64,000 nucleotides of DNA from Catenaria anguillulae PL171. Its lineage: Eukaryota > Blastocladiomycota > Blastocladiomycetes > Blastocladiales > Catenariaceae. This document shows positions 18,112-28,186 of the stretch, piece after piece. Numbering within the stretch: position 1 is the stretch's first letter; every line of letters begins with the position of its first letter. The stretch is taken from positions 1 to 64,000 of the forward strand of contig MCFL01000089.1 of the NCBI GenBank assembly GCA_002102555.1, given 5' to 3'. The notes beneath the pieces were generated by a model that saw nothing but the letters and a program-made list of their open reading frames with translations, was not told where the DNA came from and did no database searches. Position numbers and translations under genes: made by a program.

Positions 18112-20719
18112 CGACACGTGAGTGTGGTCGGGGTGAGGGCCTTGAATTGTAAACGGCCGGTCGACGCATGGAGCTGATCATGCAGCTCAGAGTCAGGTGG
18201 ACAGTTGAGGCGCGGGCCCGAACGGCGGACTGCAATCACTGGCGACAGCTCGGCATTCACCTCAATTCGCTTTGTTGAAGCAGAACGAGTATCATGTGCA
18301 ACAATTGGTGTATTATCTTGCAACACCACGTTCACAGGCGGATCAGCAGCCGTGGGCTTGCGCTGGTCAGCCGGCGGATTGCCCGATACCACTGCACAAA
18401 TGTCCTGCGACTCAACCAATTGGTCCTTGAGCTCGTCGTGGTTTGCTGGCAGCTTGCCAGATACCAGTCGACAAAAACTCTGTGCGTTGCAAGAGTGCCA
18501 ACAGGGGACGTCAGCTTTTGTCCGTATGACAATTGCGGGTGCAATGGTGTTGCACGTACATTCAATCGCATCATGCATGGTCTTGTCAGCGGTGGCAACC
18601 GAATTGGACGTGCCAGCCAAGACTCGGTCAAATTCCATTCCACGCTGCTCCTCACCGCCATCCAAGGATGACGGATCAGGCAAGGGTGAGGTTTGACCAG
18701 CCCTGACCGGGTTCCTGTTGCCAACAGCCTCCTCCAAAGCACTCTGCACCGGCACCTCGTCTCCCCCCTCACAGACCCAAACAATGCGCCGGCCAACAGA
18801 GACTGCGTTCCTTTTGATCCTGGCCAATACCTCGGTATCCAAATGATCCGAGAAGCCTCGCGCAAACGAGGGGGACAAGTGTGCCCACGAGCAAAGGAAC
18901 GCACCGGCCACCGTGGCCATTCGTACACCCTTGAAATCCTGATCGCTTGCCATGGCGTCCATGAATGCCTTGATACGGCGCATGTACTCGAGCGGCTCGG
19001 ACAGCTCGGCCTTCTCAAACTTGGCCATGAGGCCATCAAGGAATGCGGCGCCGGTGCCCTCGTCAATGATCTTGGCCAATGAGCCAAAGTCGTGCTCGTT
19101 TTCGGGCAAGGCCAAACGAGCGTCGCCGAACACTCGGCCAAACTTGTTGTAGGCCGTGATCTTGTTGCACTTGACAGTCGGATGGTTGGGAATTTCCGAC
19201 ACGTCTAGATCCGAGGCCATGGAGCAGGCCGCACAATCATGCTCGATGAAACGAATGCGCATTTGCTGGGCTTCGGCCTTGGTTGGTGAGCGTGGCGTTG
19301 CTGCACCACGGCCCTGCCTGCGCTTCTTACTGGGCGGCGCGGAGAATTGCTCGTCAGCGGCATCCTCGCTTGCGCGCTTGTTGCCAGCATTGGCCGACGC
19401 ATTGTCGGCGGCGGATCCGGCATTGCCAGCCTCAAGCACCAACACGTCGGCGGGGCGAGCTGAGTTTGCTGCTGATGGCCATGATCGGCCGCGCTACTTG
19501 TGTGCCCGTTCTGCGCAGTGTACTTGTTGGTGTAGCCGCCACGGTAACCACCGCGATGCCCACCACGGGATGATGAGCCTGAATGGTTTTGCGAACCATC
19601 CTTGGCGCTCTGCGTCTGCGCACCATCCTTGTTGTTGGTCGGCGACTTGCTCGAGCTCGTGGTGCTCGACTTGGCATTGTTTTGTACTTTGGGGTAGAAC
19701 CCGATCGGTGTGCCAATGAGGTGGCGGAACATGGAAGGTTCGATGCGCGGGAATACGCAGCTGTTGAGTTCGCGGAGCACAGTGCGGATGTCCGTCGAGG
19801 TGTCGTCGGCCGCCTCAAACCAAGTGGTCTTGACCTCGGTTGGCCAGATCGAGGCAATGACGCCAATGACGATATTCTTGACAATGGGCGAGCGCCAAAG
19901 GGGGTTGTCCTCGGGATGCGTGCCTCGGGGCAAGTACACGAGCAATGCCAGTGAAACAGCGATTATGTAGTCAGCGACCGTTTTGCCCTCCACCGGCAAC
20001 ACATCCTGGAACGCCATCCGTTGCGCATGGCGCTTGGGCCAGTCGAGAGTGTCCAACAGGCGGCGGAACAGCTTGCCCTCATCCAAATCGTTCGGAAAAC
20101 GTGAAATGTCGGCGCGGACGCGCTCGGAGAAGTACCGAATGCTGCGCTTGAGGTTGGCCACCATCATGTCTTGGTGGTTACCTGCCCGCAAACGCAATTG
20201 TGCCACCAACTCGGCGACCTTCTCGGCTCGCTCAAAGGTCATGCGGGCGAGCGCCGAGGGAATCGATTGACTAGCTGGATTGTACATCAGCGGGTTGTTG
20301 GTTGCTTCTTTGTCGGCATCCTTGTTAGGCGGCGCAGCAAATGGGTCGCGGGTTTTGCCTTTGGCGGCGAGCTGCTCAAGGATCGAAGCAAGCTTGTCGA
20401 GGTACTTCTGGTAGCGCGAGACGCCTCGCTCCAAGGGTTTGATGCAGGCATCCACATCGATCGTGGGGTCCGCCTCGTAGTTGCGCTCAAGTTGGTCTTG
20501 CTGCTCCTCTAGTTGCTGTTGCTGCCTGGCATAGTACTGCTTGGCCCGCAGCAGGACCGTTGAGTTGGGCGTCACCAGTTCGGTGTTGGTGAGCTTAATG
20601 GCTTGGCGCTCGAAGAAGCGCTTGCTGGCAGCGTCGCCCGCCGATTGCAGCCATTCAAGGATGGCGTGGGGCTCAAGGGCACCGATAGCGTCGATTTGCT
20701 GATCCGTCAGGTCAGCCAT
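18108..20719 (-). pseudogene. Backbone gypsy gag
   Basis: Two minus-strand frames linked by a frameshift near 19440. The first (start codon 20719) gives about 425 gag residues with a helical capsid-like region and an RGG box (RGGHRGGYRGGYTNKYT). The second continues with a basic patch, the unusual C-x2-C-x13-H-x4-C cluster (CAACSM...NHPTVKC) and a long acidic/variable segment up to the protease stop. It preserves the N-terminal gag half missing from the plus-strand copy. Gag would assemble the particle and bind RNA. Confidence 0.75.
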
Positions 20720-20886
20720 TGCTGTTTGAAAGTGCAGCGTCGAGCGAGACGAAAGTGTGGTTGGATTTGTGGCCGATGGAATGAGTCAGCAATGAGTGGA
20801 GCTAAGCGACGATGGATGGGGCTAAGCGACGACGGCCGGGTTGTTGTGTGCTGGGATATTCTGTTGGCAGAACTTGATGAAAAAAA
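20720..20886 (-). other. Backbone gypsy leader between 5' LTR and gag
   Basis: A 167-bp untranslated leader. No standard tRNA primer-binding site starting TGG is visible directly beside the LTR; the sequence there is an A/T homopolymer run (20881-20886). Confidence 0.5.
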
Positions 20887-21095
20887 TGTTGGCGTGCTTG
20901 CATAGGTAAGACTAGAAGGTCATCAAGCACGGGTAGTATATACTAAACGACCCAGAATTATCTGGAGAGCTAACCATGGGTTGGTGCCCAACGGCTGGGT
21001 CATGGCTCACAAACACAAACACACAACAACTCGATACTCATCACATGCACACACGTGAACGACATGCACATACACTCTCCTACACAACCCCAACA
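20887..21095 (-). repeat. Gypsy LTR (element 5' LTR)
   Basis: The 209-bp partner of 1324-1533 with TGTTGG...CCAACA ends and the same internal palindrome. The outer flank continues with a SINE tail fragment (TCAAGTCCTTGGGAG). Confidence 0.9.
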
Positions 21096-21160
21096 TCAAG
21101 TCCTTGGGAGTTGTGTGTAGGTGGTGTGTGTGAGTCTATGTTACTTGTGTAAATACGGCT
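21096..21160 (+). mobile_element. SINE tail fragment (plus)
   Basis: This segment is the reverse complement of about 12995-13050 in the SINE at 12944-13177 (shared GGAGTTGTGTGTAGGTGGTG and GAGTCTATGTTACTTG). Only the 3' part remains, and the gypsy LTR occupies the place where the 5' part should be. Confidence 0.7.
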
Positions 21161-21219
21161 AATGGAATTCGTCGGGTATTGAAAGTGGACTGGTCGGGTA
21201 TTGGATGGTGTTGGTCAGG

Positions 21220-21985
21220 TTTTTTTTTTTTTTTAAATCACTATTACATGTATTATGCTGGACATAATCAACGCTTTGTGCTTTGTGAAATTACAGAAGC
21301 TGGGAGGATAGAGGTCCAAATACACCCATAGAAATGGCAAAAGCAAGTAGGATAGAGTGCAAGCAATTGGTAATAGGGGCACAAGGCCATGGTGTGATTG
21401 GGGAGTGGGGACAATGGGATGGGAAATGGGATGGGAAATGAGATGAGCGAAAGGGAGAGAAAGGGTGATAAAAGGAATGTGGGATGAGGCATAGGAGAGG
21501 GGAACATGGGATGAGGGGGAAAAGCAAGAAGGATAAGATCAAGAGAATACAGATGGAGCCACATTGAGACTGCTCAAAATTCAATGAACAAGAAGAGGAA
21601 AAGCCAACTGGGACATAGCCTCAACAATCAGGCACGAGAGATACAGAAGACTGTGGGCTTCATGACGCCATCAAGAGAGACAAAGAAGGTGGGCGGTGGT
21701 TGTTCGTCATGTTCGAGGGCTCGCTCGAGGGTAATGTCCCGCATATCATAGTGCTCAAGGAGCGGGAAAATGTCCGACTCGGGTGCTTCCTGGGTTGGGG
21801 GCATGCGGCTGTCGTATGCTTGGTCACGTGGACAATGAGAAGGAACTGTTCTTGTTCCCATCGCTTGAGGATGGTGCGCAACACAGTGAGGATGTCTTCA
21901 CGAGCTTGGGCTATCATGTTGGTGTGGAGACGCTGTTGGTCGTTGTTTGGCCAGTAGATGCCAACGAGAACGATGTCATGTAGCA
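21220..21985 (-). mobile_element. LINE relic (minus): 3' end and endonuclease-like fragment
   Basis: Starts with a long T run (21220-21234). Up to about 21618 it matches the LINE tail at 572-1323, without the SINE, so it preserves the empty site. Beyond it, read on the minus strand, lies a coding relic (about 21985-21628) with VLVGIYWPNNDQQRL and a downstream LLEHYDMRDI segment. This resembles the APE-type endonuclease of LINEs, but with a frameshift in the middle and lacking a clear catalytic core. The reverse transcriptase expected between the endonuclease and the 3' end is absent, so the element is internally deleted or composite. Confidence 0.55.
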
Positions 21986-21989
21986 GATC

Positions 21990-22236
21990 TTTTTTTTTTT
22001 AAATTTAACCTCAGACAATTACACTTATAATGACATTCAAGCACACAACCACACACAACACAATTGCTTGGAAGATGGGAAGGGAACTTGGGATGTCTTG
22101 TGCTTTGACATAGGCATGACCACAGGAGGGCCATGCGATGCTTGTCTTGCGAGGACCAAGCGACTTGGGTGGGATTCGAACCCACAACCTTCGCCTTGCA
22201 AGGTGGGAGTGTTACCACTGTGCCAAAACCACTTGG
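21990..22236 (-). mobile_element. tRNA-derived SINE, third tail type (minus)
   Basis: A T run (21990-22000) followed by AAATTTAACCTCAGAC forms the 3' end. The tRNA-like head with B box complement (GGGATTCGAACCC) is at about 22165-22236. The tail matches the fragment at 4146-4260. The head is the same type as in the copies at 729, 2031 and 12944. Target duplications are not clear. Confidence 0.85.
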
Positions 22237-22860
22237 CGCGAACGACAACCATTATTACAGCCTTTGGATTGACAGATCGCGTGCACTTGCATTGTGGCAT
22301 ACCTCAAGGAGCTGTGGCGTCACCATTCCTTTGGAATGCATTCTACAACATCTTGCTGTGTGCCGTGCAAGACAAGTGCAAGGGTGCTGACTTGGAGATC
22401 AGAGTACCGGATAATGGCAATGGCGCAATGGTTGGAAGTACGAAGGTGGTTGGTAGTCGATGGTATGTGGCAATATGGTACATCAATGACGCAATCTTCT
22501 TTGTCAGGTCGCAAGAGCTCCTCCAGCAAGTTGTTGATTTGGTTGATTCCTTCAATGTGCTCGCCTGAGTTAATTCAAAAGCAAAGAAGGGCTTTGTCCT
22601 AGCATTCAACACGAAGTATGGCAGCACTGGGACGGTCATTTCACAAGGAGTATCAGTACCAAGGGCTGGTCCGGAAGAGGTCAAGTGATACCTCGGTGTT
22701 TTCATTGATGGTTCTGGTCCTCGGAAAGCAACTCAGAGAGCAATGTTGACCTTGGTTGACAGTGTGCTCAACGTGCTTTGGACAAAGCAAGTGCCAGCAA
22801 GGATTGCCGTTTACCTCATCAACGCAGTCATGTGGCCTTGAGCTATTTCAATCGTTGACT
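22237..22860 (+). pseudogene. LINE reverse-transcriptase fragment
   Basis: The plus-strand frame includes HCGIPQGAVASPFLWNAFYN, the conserved LINE reverse-transcriptase block around the GxPQG motif. It continues to the position of the catalytic box, here AIWYINDAIFF, where the second aspartate of the canonical xADD is replaced in context, so activity is unlikely. After one stop (22568) the frame continues into YLGVFIDG and a thumb-like segment ending near AVMW (about 22840). It then abruptly changes into helicase-like sequence. Confidence 0.7.
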
Positions 22861-23880
22861 GGCACCTTTTGTCTCACAGACAGCAAGAGGTTTGATGGTG
22901 ATGATGCATGGAAGACCACCATGATGTCGGCTCACATCAACTTTGGTCTCAAGAATGATGGGAAATTGGACCAGACGAATTGGGAGATTGTCGCCTGTTT
23001 CGGCAAGAAATCGCCCACAATAATGACTAACTCGAACGTTGACCGCCACAAAATCAATTGGGCCGTTATTCACAAAATCGCCCACAAGTGTCTGATTGCC
23101 AACTCTACCCCAGATGAGGATGACAACATCAACCCTGATCTGTTCCGAGTGTTCCTCCTTCTGGCAGCACTTGGTGTGAATGAGTCAGTGCCAGAGCTCA
23201 CAGACTCTGAGAAGCAACAAATCCGTTCCCATAATGACCACGACACTGGGAACCTGCTGGCCCTATTGCCTGTGTTTGTTGGCATGAGGGTACGCATCAC
23301 AGACAACTCGTGCATTGATCTCAAGCTGGCCAACAGAGAACTGGTCACAAACTTCCACATCAGCTTCCCTGAGGGCACCAAGTTTGCACAGCTGCAAGAA
23401 GACTTGCCCAACATCATGTGGCCGTCTCCACCACCAACGAATGTTTTCGTTCAGATCAACGCATTCCCTTTGAATGGCCCAGCTCTGGACCCAAGTCTGC
23501 CACCAAGCTGACCTTGGAACATCGTTGCACTCCTGCTCAAAAGCTCAGACTTCACAGCGACCAAGCTCTTGAGATTTGCCACTTGACGTCTCCATCCGGC
23601 AGTTTCCCATGGTCCCTGGCTATGCATCAACTGTTTATGGAGTTCACGGCCTGACTCTTGATTCCATTTGTGTGTGTGACCCAACCACAAGCAAGTCGAG
23701 TTGGGCAAGCCTTTATGTCATGCTGTCCTGAGTGACGACTTCAGCTGGCCTATGGTTGAACTTTGACCTCCCTGCCGACTTTGACCAAGACTTCTTCTCC
23801 AAGTTCCAGCCGCCAATGGAGCTTAACAGCGCGTCGGATGCTATTATTGCAAAGGGGAAAGATACAGACATGTGGGTCAA
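22861..23880 (+). pseudogene. PIF1-type helicase C-terminal fragment
   Basis: The frame ending at 23511 reads TIMTNSNVDRHKINW, then LLALLPVFVGMRVRITDN. This is the arrangement seen in the C-terminal half of PIF1-family helicases of Helitron-like elements (N..R..N, then LPlv.GM.V.lT.N). After frameshifts the region 23600-23730 gives FPMVPGYASTVYGVHGLTLD and SLYVMLS, corresponding to the late helicase motifs (YA.T..K.QG.TL and YVALSR). The Walker motifs are missing and the motif VI arginine is replaced by a stop. It is therefore a dead fragment, probably of transposon origin. The family call is from motif memory only. Confidence 0.6.
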
Positions 23881-24177
23881 GAAACTTTGTTCTGGTTGCT
23901 CCAAGTTTTTCAGAAACAAGTCTGGGGCTGCATTAATAGATGCCATTTTGCTCGCTCCTGGTTGATTCTGATGAGCACCTTTCGCATCGTGCACAAGCTT
24001 GCTTGACGCAATGTTGAGTATCCAAATGACAATCACAATCGTGCAGCTTGCCTTCCCTGCTTGCTGCTCTTAGCCATTGTTGTTGAAACTGTTCCATCAC
24101 GCTCACTCACATTTGGCAAAGGCAAGAGAATTGATCATTAAAATTGTACCAAACATCCAACAGGAACTTGATACAAA

Positions 24178-27100
24178 CTAAAGCAATGGAGAAGGAGAGA
24201 CAAGCAAGGACGAGCAAAAACAAGACAATGATACACACGCAATCTCAAGGCTCCAGGGCTGCACGCTATGACACTTGACCTTGGGCAACGGTTGGCGCTT
24301 CCTGGCATTGGGTGGCGCTAAACCTGCGGCTGGGAACGCCACCGACAACACAGATTTCGACTGCAAGTGATCTTGCTTCCTCAAGAATTTTGTCCGTGTT
24401 TTTAGCTGGATTCCTCCTTTTTCCAGTCCAGGCTCAAACTTTTGCATTTGCGAATCTGCTGAATCAAGAGAGGTAGTCTCTTTGTTGGAAGCAAAGAAAA
24501 GGTTGGACGTATCTGGAATAATCCTTGGTGCAGCCGCAAGCTTTTGCACAGTCAAGTTACCCAGACGTCAACAGGATTCAGACGCAATTGTTGAGGCTTG
24601 TCTGGCAGCTGCGAGGGCCTTGGAGAGTGGTGAAGGTGTTTCCGTTCCTTGATCCGGGCAATGGGTGGATGTTTCTGATTGCGCACTTGGTGGTGGTGGT
24701 TTGGGCTTTGAAGTTTGAACGCCCTCTTTCAAAGGATCTGAAACTGGGAAACGATCACAATATGCGCGTTTGATGGAGTCAAGGTCTTCAAGCCACATAT
24801 TGGTCGACTTTTTGCTCTTGATGGCGGTCAGTTGTGCAGTCTTGTTGGTAATCTCTTGTTCAATTTCGCGAACTGCCCTTCGGTTGCATGATCCAAGTGG
24901 AATGTTGAGCAGATAGGAAAATGGGTCTTGCTTCTCCTTTTGGGAAATGGCTGCACCAGTCTCCATTGTCGGCGCACCTTGAAGCGCTGAATGTGGGAGG
25001 ATACCAAGGCGAGCCAACTCGACATTTGGATCTTCATGGGCAGGGTCAAGTTGCAATTTCCCATCCAAAAAGGCGCATGTGAACAACTTTGTCTGCTCAA
25101 GAACAGTGAGGTCGTAGGTGGCTTTTTTGACCAGGTTGGCCTTTCGCTGGTCATAGTAGTTGAGGCGCAAATGGAAAAAGTCGGCAAGGAGCTGGGAAGC
25201 TGAGGCGTACTTCTTGATCTGCCCCGCATCGTTGATTCCAACCAAGTCGGACAAAGATAGCATGGTGGACAACTTGAATTGATCTTCAATTGCCTCATCC
25301 GACAGATTCATGCCCAATTTGGTCAGGTTGATACCAAACTCAACTTTGTCGCCCAAATGATGTTCTGTGTGCTCCTTGATATACTTGGCCAATTTCGACG
25401 TCTCGCCACCTTGCAAACCGGCACTGAATGTGGCCGTCCACATGCCAACGGGCAACTCTGTGATGACCAACATCTCAGGATCAGGGCGTGAAAAGACGCC
25501 AGTCGACTTCACTTTACCCATGCCAATTGCTTGCATAGTTCCAGAAAACCCCCAATATCTTGGCGTCATTTCCTCGCAAGTTTGACCGCGAATGAGTCGG
25601 CACAAGTTGTCTGTCACATCCAGAAGGTTGTGAGGAGGAATATGAGTCAAGTACCCTGTGCCAACACCATGGGCGCCATTGACCAGAATGACTGGAATGA
25701 CCGGGATAAACAACTTTGGCTCCACTTGCTGACCATGCTCATCCAAGTAGTTGAGAAGGTCGTTGTCATCAGGGTGGAAAATTGCACGAGTAATTGCTGC
25801 GAGACAAGTGTACAAGTACCGAGACGCGGCTGCATCATGCCCCCCAAAGAAGCGTGAACCAAATTGCCCATGTTCCTCAAGGAATGGGACATTATTACGC
25901 GACCCAACAAAGTGTTGTGCCATTTTGATGATGGCAGCATCCAAGGACACCTCGCCATGGTGATATGACATGTGCTCTGAGATGTACCCAGATAACTGCG
26001 CTACCTTGAGCTGATCACCAAGGCTCGATGCACACAAGCCATGATGATTTTTCGTTGGCTTGGCTTGAGACCGTCGACAGCAGATGCAATTGAACGAAGA
26101 TTGTTGACATTGGCAAAGTGAATGAGCTCTTTGTTGAAGAAGTCCGAAAATGACACCGTTGCACAGCTGTGGTCCATGTAGATGCTTGCGTCATATTGAG
26201 AAAGCCATAACTTGCGCTCGTCCGACAGCCCCTTGCTGAAAACCATGCTGATAAGTGCGCGTTCGTGGTCAAGGCAAGGCTCAAATGGCTTCCGAAATGT
26301 CGACAAATTGGCAAAGTAATTCCTTGCATCTTCTGGAGTCGATGATTCAAGTCCCTTGTAGTACTTGACATGAAAGGGTCGATCGCCCTGGCGTTGCTTC
26401 CACTTGCAGTACTCTTGCATAGTGAAGAAGTATTTGGGCTTGGATGTCCGGTTGCCTTGTGACTGACCCTTTCGGGAGCACTTGAACATAGGTGTCACAA
26501 TTTGGCTCAAGAATCCTTTGATTTTGAGCAATGAAGGCCAGAAGAAGTCCCAACATGTTGATGATAAGCCCTTTAATGTGCGAACCGTCCTCGTCCTGGT
26601 CAGCCATGATCCACAATTGGCCATATCATAACGCGCTTGAATCCTCATGCAATTTTCCAGGGACGAGTCCAAGGGCTTCAATGAGATTCGCGAATTCCGA
26701 ATTTTCCATAGCGGTTGCAAATTTCATTTCGCGGACATTAAGGAACTTGCCCCGAAGCGCAAGCACACCCATTGTGTCGTTACCGAGTACTTCTGTCCCA
26801 GACCTTGCAGTTGACTGCCCACCGACACCCTCGGTTACGATGAGTGCACATTTGAACGCCTCAGCCGTCCCGGCCTTATGGGCATCCACCAGCATGGGCT
26901 GTTCTTGAGAGTCTTGGGTAGGCATTTTTGATTTGAGGAACTTGGAAGAAACTGGTCTTTGAGTGCGAACAACACTGAGGCACTACTGAACTAAGCCAAG
27001 CGCCATGATCGCCCTGCGACGCTTGCGCGACAATGCCCATTTGGAACCAATCGAACCTGGGTCGAGTGTCAAAGAGCCATGTGCGCCTGACGAAAAAGTC

Positions 27101-28186
27101 GCAATGTCGATGGGACATTTGACGATGACACTCAGTTGGTTTTTGACAATCTCGGCAAGTCTGGGAGCTTTTATTCCCACGTCTTGCATGCGCTCCGCAA
27201 TCTGTTCCACGATTTGGTCCACAACATGGTCCACATGGGTCCCACCGTGCAGCGTGGAAGTCGTGTTGACGAATGAGAGTTGTTGAAACTTGCCGGATGA
27301 GAGCGCAACGCCGACCTCCCACCCTTCGCCACTTTGATAAACGAAACCCGCTCCAACGTCCTTGAACGCCATAGACATGTACTCGTGTACATTCTTTACA
27401 ACAACCTTTTCGCCATTGAAAGCGATAGACACGTTGGGCGAAAACGCGGCAAGGTCGTACATGCGTCGCCGGAGCACACCCACGATGCCAATGTCGAGAC
27501 GATCCACAGTTAAGCGTCCGAAATCAAGATGCATTGTTATTGCAGTCCAGCGCTCTGCCGATGATGCCATGGAGTGGGAACGCCGCTTGATGATGGGTTG
27601 CTCGTGGTTTTGCATGTTGTTACTGAACAATTGACTGTATGTGCACTGGCCGTCGAACGACTCAACGACAAAATGTGTCAAGAAGATGTTGCAAAGCTTT
27701 ACACCGAGCTCTTTGCGTGGGATGGAGCCCGTTGGCCAAAGTTCGGGCAAGTGCCCAAAGAAAAGTTGGGGGAGATATGCTTGCTTTTCGGCATCAAATG
27801 TCAACGGAATGCCCTCGCCATTGTGCTTAATCGTGATTGAACTTGATTCTGGGTTGACGGCAACGTCGAGTGAGACCTTTCCGTGGCCGAAGGGCTGCAA
27901 ACCAAACGGTGAGTAGGTTGTATGTCTGGTCTCATACGAAATGAGGGCTTAAACCACGCACTTTCACATTGAGCGCATACGCAAGACCCTCATCGAAAAC
28001 AGCAAGCAGCCCCGGCACATGTTTCATCAATGCCCGCGCAAAGTTCCCTTCGTTGTCAACAACACAAACCTCATCCTCAACTGGGTCGACTGAACCAATA
28101 TACAAGCTTGGATGCTGGAGAATGTGGCTTAACTGAGTCGGAGGTGACATACTGTCGAGCATTGAACTGCTTGGTTTCGCCCACAT
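24178..28186 (-). pseudogene. DNA topoisomerase II (type IIA) pseudogene
   Basis: A minus-strand relic of a eukaryotic topoisomerase II. Order: ATPase start (28186-27932), a plausible 47-bp GT-AG intron, rest of the ATPase and transducer (27888-26990), TOPRIM (26925-26550) with VTEG and DQDEDGSHIKG, then the winged-helix/cleavage domain (DGLKPSQRK, SYHHGE, GQFG and the RY catalytic-tyrosine site in AASRYLYT), coiled coil and basic C-terminus. Lesions are an in-frame TGA at 26626-26628 and frameshifts near 26545 and 26020 with no room for introns. ATPase motifs are also eroded: the Mg-binding asparagine position is tyrosine, GRNGYGAK is unrecognisable, and the QTK loop and EGDSA are altered. 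The cleavage residues remain. A functional gene with sequencing errors is the alternative. Confidence 0.8.

Larger units (their letters stand above)
1324..21095 (-). mobile_element. Ty3/gypsy chromovirus (backbone element), heavily invaded
   Basis: Minus-strand LTR retrotransposon whose LTRs lie at 1324-1533 and 20887-21095. Internal order, read from high to low coordinate, is gag (20719-18108), protease/reverse transcriptase (18111-16858), RNase H (15850-15450), integrase (15445-14162 and 2680 downward) and a C-terminal chromodomain (about 1880-1584). The body is interrupted by a LINE (15851-16841), a copia element (2681-14161) and a SINE (2031-2388); removing these restores colinearity with the plus-strand relative at 5436-10941. 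It carries several stops and frameshifts, so it is dead. The outer flanks (TGGCA before 1324, TCAAG after 21095) do not form a target duplication. Confidence 0.85.

Noticed and set aside
21096-21100. Target duplication for the backbone gypsy element
   Set aside because: TCAAG does not match TGGCA before 1324 in any register, so no duplication can be claimed.
24178-28186. Functional topoisomerase II gene
   Set aside because: An in-frame TGA and two frameshifts without room for introns, plus loss of several invariant ATPase residues, argue for a pseudogene.
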